DNA of 64,000 nt from SIG455 sp045659025 (GTDB lineage Bacteria; Bacillota; Clostridia; UMGS1810). The DNA is taken from the NCBI GenBank assembly GCA_045659025.1, contig JAZOWA010000034.1, positions 1 to 64,000 of the forward strand, read 5' to 3'. Below, piece after piece: positions 16,871 to 25,503 of this stretch (position 1 is its first letter; each line of letters starts with the position of its first letter). The position numbers and the translations under genes are program-made. The notes under the pieces were generated by a model. That model had not been told where the DNA came from and made no database searches. It saw only the letters and a list, made by a program, of their open reading frames with translations.

Positions 16871-16898
16871 TTTTCTGCGAAAAACAACTTGCAGAAAA
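16871..16898. promoter_or_regulatory. Inverted repeat between divergent promoters (unassigned)
   Basis: TTTTCTGC (16871-16878) and GCAGAAAA (16891-16898) form a perfect 8-bp inverted repeat around 12 bases. It lies between the murC promoter and the promoter at 16923. It may be an operator or a hairpin; no regulator is evident. Confidence 0.4.
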
Positions 16899-16922
16899 TG
16901 TGTGTTAAAAAAGAAACAATCA

Positions 16923-16951
16923 TTGTATTTATATTTAATATGTTGTATAAT
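16923..16951 (+). promoter_or_regulatory. Promoter of the metal-exporter-family gene
   Basis: TTGTAT (16923-16928), 17 bases, TATAAT (16946-16951), 44 bases before the start codon. Confidence 0.65.
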
Positions 16952-16995
16952 ATAATATCGGATAATAGGAATTTTTAGTTTTTGGAGATAACATT

Positions 16996-17838
16996 ATGCA
17001 TCATATCATACATGAGATTCTCCACGAGGCACAGCATTGTCTTGGGATGGTGCCCTTCCTCTTTGTGGCGTATCTGTTTATTGAATACATAGAGAAGTAC
17101 TCATCAGACAAGATGACCCGACTGATGACGGGCTTTGGCAGGATGGGGCCCATTGGCGGTGCGGTGCTTGGTTGCATACCACAGTGCGGATTTTCCGCGG
17201 CGGCGGCCAACCTCTATTCCAACCGTCTGATTACCATCGGCACTCTTGTTTCGGTTTTTCTTGCCACTTCGGATGAGGCGATACCCATATTGCTTTCCAA
17301 TCCGGGGCACGGCACGGCGGTGCTTAAAGTCATTGTAATCAAGATTTTGGTGGGTGCGATTGCAGGTTTTGCGGCAGACTTCATATTCAAATCCGCTCCC
17401 GACCTTACAGGCGAAGAACTTCGTCGTAAGCACTCCCATTGCGGAGGGGGCAAGGAGAGTTTCGGCCATATCTTTATGGCGGCGCTTAAGCATACTCTGG
17501 GAACGTTCCTGTTCGTTCTGGCAATATCCGTTGCCTTCAACTTCGCAGTTATGGTGATGAGTGAGGACAGACTGTCTGCAATCCTTATGACAGACACTCT
17601 TTTCCAACCCTTTATCACCGCATTGATAGGCTTTGTACCCAACTGTGCCACATCGGTACTCCTCACAAAGCTCTATACCGAGGGAGCCATCAGCTTCGGT
17701 TCGGTTATCTCCGGTCTCTGCTCTGCTGCAGGTGTGGGCATCATGGTACTTTTCAAGGAAAACCGTCCCATGCGGGATAATCTTAAGGTTATCGGCATTG
17801 TATATGTATCATCAGTCATAGCAGGACTTATATTTTAA
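16996..17838 (+). CDS. Putative manganese/heavy-metal transporter (10-TM, ArsP_2-like family)
   Basis: 280 residues with about eight to ten hydrophobic segments in two similar halves. Each half has a conserved proline-cysteine motif: CIPQCGFSAAAANLYSNR near residue 60 and GFVPNCATSVLLTKLYTEG near 215. LATSDEAIPILLS near residue 88 is also typical. These match the family annotated as putative manganese transporter or 10-TM heavy-metal exporter. The central His/Cys patch KHSHCGGG fits a metal role. The true substrate is unknown. No yybP-ykoY riboswitch fits the short leader. It heads a same-strand run continuing, with gaps under 40 bases, into the flippase, rqcP and rnf genes. Confidence 0.75.
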   Translation: MHHIIHEILHEAQHCLGMVPFLFVAYLFIEYIEKYSSDKMTRLMTGFGRMGPIGGAVLGCIPQCGFSAAAANLYSNRLITIGTLVSVFLATSDEAIPILLSNPGHGTAVLKVIVIKILVGAIAGFAADFIFKSAPDLTGEELRRKHSHCGGGKESFGHIFMAALKHTLGTFLFVLAISVAFNFAVMVMSEDRLSAILMTDTLFQPFITALIGFVPNCATSVLLTKLYTEGAISFGSVISGLCSAAGVGIMVLFKENRPMRDNLKVIGIVYVSSVIAGLIF

Positions 17839-17874
17839 TATTGTGTAAGGAAGTTTCGTTAAGGAAGTGAGCAT

Positions 17875-19473
17875 TTGAGCAACAATAAAAATCAGGTTTT
17901 TATGAAGGGCGCCCTTATTCTTATGATAGCCAACCTTCTGGTTAAGCTCATCGGTGCAGGGTTCAAGATACCTCTCACCTATGTTCTGGGTAAAGAGGGT
18001 ATGGGCCTTTTCTCTTCATCCTATCAGATGTACGCCTGGATGTTCGTTGTAGCTACTGCCGGGTTCCCCGTGGCAATCTCCCGTATGGTGGCAGAAAGTC
18101 GTGCCAGAGGCAACGTGGCAGAATCCAAAAAGATTTTCCGTTGCAGTCTGCTCCTTATGACCATAATCGGCATCGTCGGCTCGGCAATACTGTATTTCGG
18201 TGCAGGTATGTTTACCGACTTTATGATGAACCGTGACGCCAAGCTGGGTATTGAGTCAATCGCTCTTGCTCTGCTTTTTGTAGGTATAATGAGTGCCTTC
18301 CGCGGATATTTCCAGGGCAGGCAGGATATGGTGCCCACCGCAGTAAGCGAGGTTGTAGAGGCACTGGGTAAACTGATATTCGGATTCCTGCTCGCTATAT
18401 GGCTTATGCCCAAGGGCCTTGCCTATGGCTCTGCAGGTGCAGTGTTCGGTGTTACTATGGGTGCTTTTGGTGGTATGGCGGTAATTGCTGGCATCTACCT
18501 CGCCAAAAGACGCAAAGAAGAAAAATCACCCCTGTCTGACTTCGGCAAACCCCGTTCTGTCTGCTCGATTATAGGGGAACTTGCCAAGATTGCAATCCCC
18601 ATTACCATAGGTGCATCGGTATTCAGCCTCACCAGTGTAATAGATATGATAATGATTATGCGTCGTCTTCAGGAGGGCGCAGGATTCTCCTATGAACAGG
18701 CCCTTGGCCTCTGGGGCAGTTACTCGGGCTATGCCAATCCCGTGTTTAATATGCCACCTTCAATTATAACACCTATCGGTATAAGCATTGTCCCTGCGGT
18801 GGCGGCGGCAATGGCAGGTGGCGACATAATATTTGCCCGCAGGATAACGGGCACCGCAATCAAGGTGACCACCCTCTTTGCGCTCCCTGCGGCAATCGGT
18901 GTATCAGTCCTGGCAGGGCCGATACTTCTGTTCCTTTTCCAGGATAGTTTCGCAGAGCAGTCCCTTACTCTGCTTGCCCTTGTAATTGTGTTTGTATCAC
19001 TTGTAATGGTTACTAACTCCACCCTTCAGGCGATAGGTAAGGAGTATGTACCCGTTATCAATATGTTAATCGGTGGTGCCATCAAGATAATTGTGAACTA
19101 CATCCTTGTAGGTATTCCCGAGATAAATATCAATGGCGCACCCATTGGCTCAATGCTCTGCTATATAGTAATTCTCACCCTCAATATCCGTGCAATCAAA
19201 TCGGTGATGGGCGTGAGATTCGGCATAGTGCCTACAGTGCTAAAACCCTTGATATCCTCGGTGATTATGGGCGTAGTGGCGGTGGTGCTGTATGATAATA
19301 TCTGCTTCCTTGGTAACCGTATCGGTGTTATTATCGCCATCTGCGGTGCAGGTGCGGTGTACCTCGGTATGCTCTTCATCTTGGGTGCAGTCACCGTAGA
19401 GGATATGCAGATGCTTCCCAAATCCGAGAAGCTCATTCCCATAATGCAGAAGTATAAACTTATCAGGAGGTAG
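17875..19473 (+). CDS. SpoVB/MurJ-like lipid-linked oligosaccharide flippase (MOP superfamily)
   Basis: 532 residues with about 14 membrane segments. It is of the polysaccharide biosynthesis/SpoVB (YabM) group of MOP flippases that move lipid-linked wall or polysaccharide precursors across the membrane. Typical segments are GMGLFSSSYQMYAWMFVVAT, GFPVAISRMVAESRARGN, and FRGYFQGRQDMVPTAVSEVV. The start is TTG at 17875 with AAGGAAG seven bases upstream. It is followed after 3 bases by rqcP, the same pairing as yabM-yabO of Bacillus. Role in vegetative or spore wall synthesis cannot be separated here. Confidence 0.85.
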   Translation: MSNNKNQVFMKGALILMIANLLVKLIGAGFKIPLTYVLGKEGMGLFSSSYQMYAWMFVVATAGFPVAISRMVAESRARGNVAESKKIFRCSLLLMTIIGIVGSAILYFGAGMFTDFMMNRDAKLGIESIALALLFVGIMSAFRGYFQGRQDMVPTAVSEVVEALGKLIFGFLLAIWLMPKGLAYGSAGAVFGVTMGAFGGMAVIAGIYLAKRRKEEKSPLSDFGKPRSVCSIIGELAKIAIPITIGASVFSLTSVIDMIMIMRRLQEGAGFSYEQALGLWGSYSGYANPVFNMPPSIITPIGISIVPAVAAAMAGGDIIFARRITGTAIKVTTLFALPAAIGVSVLAGPILLFLFQDSFAEQSLTLLALVIVFVSLVMVTNSTLQAIGKEYVPVINMLIGGAIKIIVNYILVGIPEININGAPIGSMLCYIVILTLNIRAIKSVMGVRFGIVPTVLKPLISSVIMGVVAVVLYDNICFLGNRIGVIIAICGAGAVYLGMLFILGAVTVEDMQMLPKSEKLIPIMQKYKLIRR

Positions 19474-19476
19474 CAG

Positions 19477-19719
19477 ATGCGACTTGATAAATATCTTAAG
19501 GTGTCCCGCCTCATAAAGCGAAGAACTGTGGCCAACGAGGCATGTGAAAATGGTAAAATCGCTCTTAACGGCAGAGTGGCAAAACCCTCGGCGGATGTTA
19601 AGGAAGGCGATATTATAGAGCTTACTCTCGGTGAGAGAGTAATAAAGGTCAAGGTGGTCAAGATCACCGAACACGTTATGAAAAGCGATGCAGTTGATAT
19701 GTATGAAGTGATCAGCTGA
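19477..19719 (+). CDS. rqcP: S4-domain RNA-binding protein RqcP (YabO)
   Basis: 80 residues, a single S4 domain beginning MRLDKYLKVSRLIKRRTVAN, with the GKIALNGRVAKPSADVKEGD loop. RqcP helps RqcH elongate C-terminal alanine tails on stalled 50S subunits in ribosome quality control. Length and motif fit RqcP rather than the longer Hsp15. Shine-Dalgarno CAGGAGG lies in the end of the flippase gene. The rnfC start follows 17 bases later. Confidence 0.88.
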   Translation: MRLDKYLKVSRLIKRRTVANEACENGKIALNGRVAKPSADVKEGDIIELTLGERVIKVKVVKITEHVMKSDAVDMYEVIS

Positions 19720-19735
19720 TGAAGGAGGATAAGAA

Positions 19736-21058
19736 GTGAAATACACATTCAAAGGCGGATTGCATCCTGCCGATGGCAAAAGTGCTACAGAGAACAAGAG
19801 CATAATCAATCTTGCGGCACCTGCCGAGTTGGTGTATCCTATGGTGCAGCATATAGGTGCGCCCTGCACTCCCTGTGTTGCGGTAGGCGATACAGTTGCA
19901 GTAGGACAGAAGATAGGAGACAGTGAGGCGTTTGTGTCTGCCCCCGTTCACTCTACTGTGTCGGGTACTGTAAAGGCGATAGAGCCACGACGTCATCCCA
20001 ACGGCAGAATGATTCAGAGTGTAGTAATAGAAAATGACGGTCTCTACACCCTGTATCCCGAGATTCACGCTTATGACGGGGTGGACAAGCTCTCCCGTGA
20101 GGAGAAGATTGCACTGATCCGTGAGGCGGGTGTGGTAGGTATGGGCGGTGCTTGTTTCCCCACTCATGTCAAGGTCAACCCCCCTGCCGACAAGAACATA
20201 GACGTATGTATCGTAAACGGTGCAGAGTGTGAGCCCTATCTCACCTCCGACCATCGTATTATGATAGAGGCGCCGGTACCCGTTTTGGAAGGTCTCAAAC
20301 TCATAATGGGTATTCTTGGTGTGGAGAAAGGCTATATAGGCATCGAGGAGAACAAACCCGAAGCCATAAAGACAATGAAGAGCCTCGCTAAAGACTACGA
20401 GGGTATAGAGGTTAAGGTTCTCAAGACCAAGTACCCCCAGGGTAGTGAGAAGCATCTTATAAAAGCCATCACCGGCAGAGAAGTGCCTTCGGGCAAGCTC
20501 CCTGCGGATGTGGGTGTGGTGGTGAATAATATTGATACCTGCACAGCGGTATTCAATGCAATCACCCGTCATCAGCCGTTGCTCAGCAGAATCGTCACTG
20601 TGTCCGGCTCGGGTGTGAACAAACCCTCCAACTTCCGTGTGCCGATCGGTACTTCCTTTGAGTATGTAATCGAGGCGGCGGGCGGTCTTAAAGAGGAGAC
20701 CCGCAAAGTTATCATGGGTGGACCTATGATGGGTATGGCACAGTTTGACTTGTCTGTTCCCGTTGTGAAGGGTACATCAGGTATACTTGCATTCACCGAT
20801 AAGGAACTCGCATTTAAGAACACCTCTCCCTGTATCCGTTGTGGTAAATGTGTGCAGGCGTGTCCTATGAAGCTTATGCCCCTTTACCTTAATGCTTATG
20901 CTTCTGCAAAGGATATGGAGAAGTGTGTGGAATACAATATTATGGATTGTATAGAGTGCGGTATCTGCTCATACACTTGTCAGAGTGAGCAGCACCCCAC
21001 CCAGAATATCAAGCTTATGAAGGCGGAAATTGTCGCCGCAAGAAAGAAGGTGCAGTAA
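19736..21058 (+). CDS. rnfC: Rnf complex subunit C (NADH-binding, iron-sulfur)
   Basis: 440 residues, the peripheral subunit that passes electrons between the Rnf complex and NAD. The N-terminal barrel-sandwich-like domain (FKGGLHPADGKSAT) is followed by the Rossmann-like NADH/FMN region with GMGGACFPTHVK near residue 137. Two ferredoxin-type clusters follow near residues 364-415: CIRCGKCVQACPMKLMP and CIECGICSYTC. The start is GTG at 19736 behind a strong GAAGGAGG. First gene of rnfCDGEAB. Confidence 0.95.
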   Translation: MKYTFKGGLHPADGKSATENKSIINLAAPAELVYPMVQHIGAPCTPCVAVGDTVAVGQKIGDSEAFVSAPVHSTVSGTVKAIEPRRHPNGRMIQSVVIENDGLYTLYPEIHAYDGVDKLSREEKIALIREAGVVGMGGACFPTHVKVNPPADKNIDVCIVNGAECEPYLTSDHRIMIEAPVPVLEGLKLIMGILGVEKGYIGIEENKPEAIKTMKSLAKDYEGIEVKVLKTKYPQGSEKHLIKAITGREVPSGKLPADVGVVVNNIDTCTAVFNAITRHQPLLSRIVTVSGSGVNKPSNFRVPIGTSFEYVIEAAGGLKEETRKVIMGGPMMGMAQFDLSVPVVKGTSGILAFTDKELAFKNTSPCIRCGKCVQACPMKLMPLYLNAYASAKDMEKCVEYNIMDCIECGICSYTCQSEQHPTQNIKLMKAEIVAARKKVQ

Positions 21059-21059
21059 T

Positions 21060-22034
21060 TTGGAGAAAAAATTTGTAGTATCCTATGCCCCTCATATAAG
21101 AGGAGTTGACAGTATCACATCCACAATGCTCGATGTGATAATCGCCCTCATTCCTGCTCTGGCAGGCGGTGTGTATTTCTTCGGATTGCGCGCCCTTATG
21201 GTTAGTCTTGTTACAGTAGTTGCCTGCGTGGCATCCGAGTATCTGTGGGACAAGGCAACAGGTAAAGAAAACACCGTAGGCGACCTCAGTGCAGTGGTAA
21301 CGGGTATGCTCTTATCCTTCTGCCTCCCCGTTACGATTCCCTACTATATGGCGTTTGTAGGCGGTGTATTTGCAATCATCGTTGTTAAGATGTTCTTTGG
21401 CGGAATAGGTCAGAACTTCGTAAACCCCGCCCTTGCTGCAAGAGGATTCCTCCTTGCAAGCTGGCCCGTAGCGATGACCCGATTCACTCCCACCATGGCA
21501 AAGCTTTCCCTTTTCGGAAGTAATGATTATGTGGTGAGTTCTGCTACCCCCCTCGCAGTAATCAAAGGCGGTGAGGACGCAGTAGCAGCAGGCTATAAGG
21601 CGATGTTTTTCGGTAATGTCCCCGGCTGTATCGGCGAGGTTTCTGCGCTTCTCATACTGATTGGCGGCATCTACCTTATCGCCCGTAAGGTTATAAGACC
21701 TATAATCCCCCTTACATACATACTCACAGTAGGTATCTTCGGATTCCTCTTTGATGGCGGCTTCTGCCAGGGTGATTTCCTCTATCATATACTCGGCGGT
21801 GGCGTGTTCCTGGCAGGTTTCTTTATGGCTACGGACTATGTTACAAGCCCCACTACAGGCAAGGGCGAATTTGTGTATGCACTCCTTGCAGGTGTTATAA
21901 CCGGTGTTATCCGTATCTTCGGTGGTTATCCCGAGGGTGTTACATACGCAATACTCATTGCCAATATCGTGACACCTATCATTGATAAATATATGCGTCC
22001 GAGGGTATTCGGCACAGGAAGGAGCGTGGCATAA
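21060..22034 (+). CDS. rnfD: Rnf complex subunit D (flavinylated membrane subunit)
   Basis: About 325 residues with roughly nine to ten membrane helices. The threonine of the SSATPLAV segment, near residue 165, is the expected site of covalent FMN. The conserved EFVYALLAGVITGVIRIFG segment is near the C-terminus. The start is read as TTG 21060 (MEKKFVVSYAPHIRG), one base after the rnfC stop, with AAGGTG seven bases upstream. An upstream TTG at 21030 would overlap rnfC and adds a non-homologous stretch. Confidence 0.92.
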   Translation: MEKKFVVSYAPHIRGVDSITSTMLDVIIALIPALAGGVYFFGLRALMVSLVTVVACVASEYLWDKATGKENTVGDLSAVVTGMLLSFCLPVTIPYYMAFVGGVFAIIVVKMFFGGIGQNFVNPALAARGFLLASWPVAMTRFTPTMAKLSLFGSNDYVVSSATPLAVIKGGEDAVAAGYKAMFFGNVPGCIGEVSALLILIGGIYLIARKVIRPIIPLTYILTVGIFGFLFDGGFCQGDFLYHILGGGVFLAGFFMATDYVTSPTTGKGEFVYALLAGVITGVIRIFGGYPEGVTYAILIANIVTPIIDKYMRPRVFGTGRSVA

Positions 22035-22594
22035 TGAAAGAGAACATACGCTCCATTATAAAGACAGGTCTTATCCTGTTTGCCATCGGCTTTATCTGCA
22101 CCTTTATCCTTGCGGTATGCAATGATATGACTAAAGACACCATAGCCGAGCTTAATGCAGAGACCGAACGTCTGGCAATGGTTTCCACTCTGGAGGGTGC
22201 CAAGGGCTTTGGCAAAATTCTTAATCTGTCATCGGATATTGTGACTGATGTTTACGAGGGTAAAGATGACAGCGGCAACACAGTGGGATACTGTGTGAAA
22301 GCGACCCCCGTAGGCTACGGCGGTGAGATATCAATGATAGTCGGTATCGGTATGGACCGTAAGGTAACGGGAGTTGATATCGTAAGCATGAGCGAGACTC
22401 CCGGACTTGGTGCAAGAGCTACCGAAGACGAATTCCGTAGTCAGTATATCGGCAAATCCGGCCAAATAAGTGTGAAGAAATCAGGCACACCCAATGAAAA
22501 CGAAATTTCCGCAATATCAGGTGCGACTATTACCTCCAAGGCAGTTACGGATGGTATCAATGCCGCCCTTGAGATTGTAAAAGATTTGAGATAA
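22034..22594 (+). CDS. rnfG: Rnf complex subunit G (covalent FMN protein)
   Basis: 186 residues: an N-terminal membrane anchor (about 9-31) and an extracytoplasmic FMN-binding domain. The flavinylation motif is SGATITSKAV near residue 168, with threonine as FMN attachment site. The central GYGGEISMIVGIG and SETPGLGARA segments are conserved. The start overlaps the rnfD stop by one base, with GGAAGGAG upstream. Confidence 0.94.
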   Translation: MKENIRSIIKTGLILFAIGFICTFILAVCNDMTKDTIAELNAETERLAMVSTLEGAKGFGKILNLSSDIVTDVYEGKDDSGNTVGYCVKATPVGYGGEISMIVGIGMDRKVTGVDIVSMSETPGLGARATEDEFRSQYIGKSGQISVKKSGTPNENEISAISGATITSKAVTDGINAALEIVKDLR

Positions 22595-22606
22595 GGAGGG
22601 ACAAAG

Positions 22607-23215
22607 ATGAAATTCAGACAAATATTCAAAAACGGCATTATCGAAGAAAACCCCACCTTTGTCCAGCTCCTCGGTATGTGTCCTACTCTTGCGGTTACCA
22701 CATCGGTGAGCAACTCTATCGGCATGGGCTTATCTGCCACCTTCGTACTTATCTGCTCCAACTTCGTTATATCCCTTGTGCGCAAGATAATTCCCAACAA
22801 GATAAGAATTGCGGCATACATAGTAATAATCGCCACATTCGTGTCCGTGGTTGAGATGCTCCTTAAGGCATATCTCCCCGACTTGTCAAAATCTCTGGGT
22901 ATGTTCATACCCCTTATAGTTGTTAACTGTATCATCCTTGCCCGTGCAGAGAGCTTTGCGGCAAAGAATTCTCCCTTGCCCAGCGCAATTGACGGACTTT
23001 CAATGGGTCTCGGCTTCACCGGCGCCCTTACCATAATCGGTGCTGTCCGTGAACTCCTCGGCAACGGCACACTCCTTGGTTTCTCAGTGTTCGGTGCATC
23101 CTATAACCCCGCCCTCATCTTCATACTCCCCCCGGGAGCATTTCTGGTGTTGGGTGTGCTTATTGCAGTTATCAATATCATCACAGATAAATCCAAGGCA
23201 AAGGAGGGCAAATAA
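22607..23215 (+). CDS. rnfE: Rnf complex subunit E
   Basis: 202 residues with six membrane helices, an ion-translocating membrane subunit homologous to RnfA/NqrD/NqrE. Conserved segments NPTFVQLLGMCPTLAVTTSV near the N-terminus and GLGFTGALTIIGAVRELLGN in the C-terminal half identify RnfE. Strong Shine-Dalgarno AAGGAGG. Its stop directly precedes the rnfA start. Confidence 0.94.
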   Translation: MKFRQIFKNGIIEENPTFVQLLGMCPTLAVTTSVSNSIGMGLSATFVLICSNFVISLVRKIIPNKIRIAAYIVIIATFVSVVEMLLKAYLPDLSKSLGMFIPLIVVNCIILARAESFAAKNSPLPSAIDGLSMGLGFTGALTIIGAVRELLGNGTLLGFSVFGASYNPALIFILPPGAFLVLGVLIAVINIITDKSKAKEGK

Positions 23216-23797
23216 ATGGGTGTTATAAAAGATTTCCTTGTCCTCGCGATTACCGCAATGCTTGTGGAGAACTTCGTTCTCGTTAAGTTTATGGGTATCT
23301 GCCCCTTCCTTGGCGTATCAAAGAAGATTGAGACGGCTACCGGTATGGGTATTGCCGTTACGTTTGTAATGGTTCTGGCATCTGCGCTCACTTGGGTGGT
23401 TAACGCCTATGTGATCCCCGATGCACCTTACCTTCAGACAATGGCATTCATCCTGGTGATTGCCGCTCTTGTACAGTTTACAGAGATGGTTGTTAAGAAA
23501 CTACTCCCTGCGTTGTATTCGGCTTTGGGTATCTACCTGCCCCTTATCACTACCAACTGTGCAGTGTTGGGCGTTACTATGATAAACGTGCAGAGAAACT
23601 ACTCCCTGGGCGTGTCAATGTGGTATTCCTTTGCGGCGGCCCTTGGCTTTATGCTTGCAATAGTGCTTTTCGCAGGCGTACGTGAACGCCTCGAAACCGC
23701 AAAGATTCCCAAGTACCTCAAGGGGTTCCCGATTGCACTCGTTTCTGCAGGTTTGCTTTCAATAGCGTTTCTGGGCTTCCAGGGATTGTCGTTTTAA
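23216..23797 (+). CDS. rnfA: Rnf complex subunit A
   Basis: 193 residues with six membrane helices. Conserved segments ENFVLVKFMGICPFLGVSKK and LPLITTNCAVLGVTMINVQ distinguish RnfA from its paralogue RnfE. RnfA and RnfE form an inverted-topology pair at the core of the ion pump. Shine-Dalgarno AAGGAGGG overlaps the rnfE end. Confidence 0.95.
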   Translation: MGVIKDFLVLAITAMLVENFVLVKFMGICPFLGVSKKIETATGMGIAVTFVMVLASALTWVVNAYVIPDAPYLQTMAFILVIAALVQFTEMVVKKLLPALYSALGIYLPLITTNCAVLGVTMINVQRNYSLGVSMWYSFAAALGFMLAIVLFAGVRERLETAKIPKYLKGFPIALVSAGLLSIAFLGFQGLSF

Positions 23798-23809
23798 GGA
23801 GGGGAGAGA

Positions 23810-24598
23810 ATGAACGAAATATTGATTCCCGCTTTGGCGGTGGGTGCGATAGCACTTTTCTTCGGTGCGTTGCTTGCTTTTGCCTCCGTGGTATTCCATG
23901 TGGAAGTTGACGAGAGGGAAGAGCAGATAGCCGAGATCCTCCCCGGTGCAAACTGTGGCGGATGCGGATATGCAGGTTGCAGTGCCTTTGCCAAGGCGAT
24001 AGTGGCAGACGGAGCAGAGATTACCCGTTGTAATCTTATGACAGAGGAGAAACTATCTCAGATATCCGCTATTATGGGTGTTGAGGCAGGTGCTATCGTC
24101 AAGAAGGTTGCCAGAGTATCCTGTGCAGGCAACTGTGGAGTTGCCAAGGAGAAATACGAATATTACGGCTCAGCTGATTGTATCACTGCTTCTCAGCTCG
24201 GTGGCGGTGCCAAGGGTTGTGAGTATGGATGCCTTGGCCTTGGCAGTTGTGTATCCAAGTGTGTGTATGGTGCAATCTCCGTGGCAGACGGTGTTGCCGT
24301 GGTAGACGAAGAAAAATGTGTGGGTTGTGGCGCTTGTGCCAATATCTGCCCCAAGGCACTCATTAAGCTTTACGAGGTGAAATCCACCGCATTCGTATCT
24401 TGTGCATCCAAGGATAAGGGTGCAGTAGTAAGAACCGTTTGCGATGCAGGATGTATCGGCTGCAAAATCTGTGAGAAGAAGTGCGAAGCACAGGCCATCA
24501 CAGTTGCCGATAACCTTGCGGTAGTGGATGTGGATAAATGTACTGCTTGCGGTGCATGCGTAGAGGCATGCCCCAAGAAGATTATCAAAATGGCTTAA
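23810..24598 (+). CDS. rnfB: Rnf complex subunit B (ferredoxin-oxidising, multi-cluster)
   Basis: 262 residues. An N-terminal membrane helix (about 5-27) is followed by a four-cysteine cluster motif (CGGCGYAGC near residue 47) and then several ferredoxin-like clusters: CVGCGACANICPKALI near 165, CIGCKICEKKCEAQAI near 212, and CTACGACVEACPKKII near 245. It takes electrons from reduced ferredoxin. It is the last gene of the operon, followed by a strong terminator. Confidence 0.95.
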   Translation: MNEILIPALAVGAIALFFGALLAFASVVFHVEVDEREEQIAEILPGANCGGCGYAGCSAFAKAIVADGAEITRCNLMTEEKLSQISAIMGVEAGAIVKKVARVSCAGNCGVAKEKYEYYGSADCITASQLGGGAKGCEYGCLGLGSCVSKCVYGAISVADGVAVVDEEKCVGCGACANICPKALIKLYEVKSTAFVSCASKDKGAVVRTVCDAGCIGCKICEKKCEAQAITVADNLAVVDVDKCTACGACVEACPKKIIKMA

Positions 24599-24620
24599 TT
24601 GTTTTCTTCATAAAAAAGTC

Positions 24621-24656
24621 AATCCGACCTGTATAATTACAGGTCGGATTTTTTTA
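24621..24656 (+). terminator. Terminator of the rnf operon
   Basis: A 13-bp stem (24621-24633 with 24638-24650) with loop TAAT and seven T residues. Confidence 0.9.
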
Positions 24657-24673
24657 ATGTGTATTGAGTTAGG

Positions 24674-24774
24674 AAAGGCTCCCTTGTGTAAAGTGAGCTG
24701 TCAGCGAAGCTGACTGAGGGATTGACAACCCCTCCGCCCCTGCGGGACACCTCCCCTTACACAGGGGAGGCTTT
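24674..24774. repeat. Palindromic MITE-like repeat (non-coding)
   Basis: About 100 bases whose ends are imperfect inverted repeats: the first 29 bases (AAAGGCTCCCTTGTGTAAAG...) match the reverse complement of the last 29 with a few mismatches. A smaller inner hairpin is near 24700. No transposase is nearby. Similar GGCTCCC...GGGGAG elements are, from memory, frequent between genes in Ruminococcaceae. The remaining 80 bases up to 24857 hold no gene I can support. Confidence 0.65.
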
Positions 24775-24857
24775 GGTGCGGTGCAGAATCGCACCCAACG
24801 CACTACACCGAACGGTGTATAGAAGTGCGCTCTTATATCCATTCGACATATTGGAAT

Positions 24858-25457
24858 TTATCTGTCGGCATCTATCAATATTGCTCTGCACGGCGAACCA
24901 TCCACGCCCGATAAATTCAGTGGTGCGGCATTTAATAAATAAACACCTTCCGACACCTCTAATAAACGAATTCCTTCAAGCAAGATAACATTGGCACCCA
25001 AGAGTGCAAGATGGACTGCCATTGGGGTACTTTGTGGACCGATTGTCTGGGATTCATTTCCCAGAAGTAAAATATTTGAAGAGGCAAATACCTTCGCAGC
25101 CTCTAATGACACTTCAACATCTCCTTTAATTAGAATTCTCTTTGCCGCTTCTGGGTCCTGTTTTTTTGCTTTTTCAAGTATCTGGGAAGCATTATCACCC
25201 GTGACAATCCCATGATGCTCTGCCACATAAGCCATTCCCACAAATGCCTCTAAACATATCTCATCAACCGTTTTTCCATCTTTAATAAAATGAAATGGTG
25301 CATCTATATGTGTGCCGTTATGTGCACACATGCTAAAAGCAGTTAAATTATATACTTCACCTTCTTGCATTGATTTCAGTGCTGTTTTCTCTGGTACAGG
25401 GTCACCGGGATATACTTCGCAACTGAAAACCTCTTGAGAAATATCATAGATTTTCAT
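24858..25457 (-). CDS. Cyclase / kynurenine-formamidase-like metal hydrolase
   Basis: 199 residues of the cyclase family (PF04199 type). The metal-binding signature is NGTHIDAPFHF near residue 48, and there is an N-terminal YDISQEVFSCEVYPGDP segment typical of the family. Members include kynurenine formamidase, isatin hydrolase and others, so the substrate is open; no tryptophan-catabolic genes are nearby. Start ATG has GAGGAGAA upstream. It has its own promoter and a palindromic operator, so it is regulated separately from nagB. It is somewhat more A+T-rich than its neighbours. Confidence 0.8.
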   Translation of the reverse strand: MKIYDISQEVFSCEVYPGDPVPEKTALKSMQEGEVYNLTAFSMCAHNGTHIDAPFHFIKDGKTVDEICLEAFVGMAYVAEHHGIVTGDNASQILEKAKKQDPEAAKRILIKGDVEVSLEAAKVFASSNILLLGNESQTIGPQSTPMAVHLALLGANVILLEGIRLLEVSEGVYLLNAAPLNLSGVDGSPCRAILIDADR

Positions 25458-25485
25458 TGAATATTCTCCTCGTCAAATTTAAGTT

Positions 25486-25502
25486 TATCTAATTGTTAGA
25501 TA
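25486..25502. promoter_or_regulatory. Palindromic operator candidate at the cyclase promoter
   Basis: TATCTAATTGTTAGATA, a perfect 7-bp inverted repeat with 3-base centre. It begins right after the -10 of the cyclase promoter and would cover the transcription start. No cognate regulator is in the window next to it. Confidence 0.55.
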
Positions 25503-25503
25503 T

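Noticed and set aside
16774..16923. N-terminal extension of murC
   Set aside because: The promoter with -10 at 16805-16810 lies inside it, so it cannot be translated from that transcript; the residues are not family-like.
16951..16996. yybP-ykoY manganese riboswitch before the 10-TM transporter
   Set aside because: The leader is only about 40 bases and has none of the aptamer's conserved internal loops.
24722..24988. Open frame starting in the MITE-like repeat
   Set aside because: It lies in a non-coding palindrome and overlaps the cyclase gene; no recognisable protein features.
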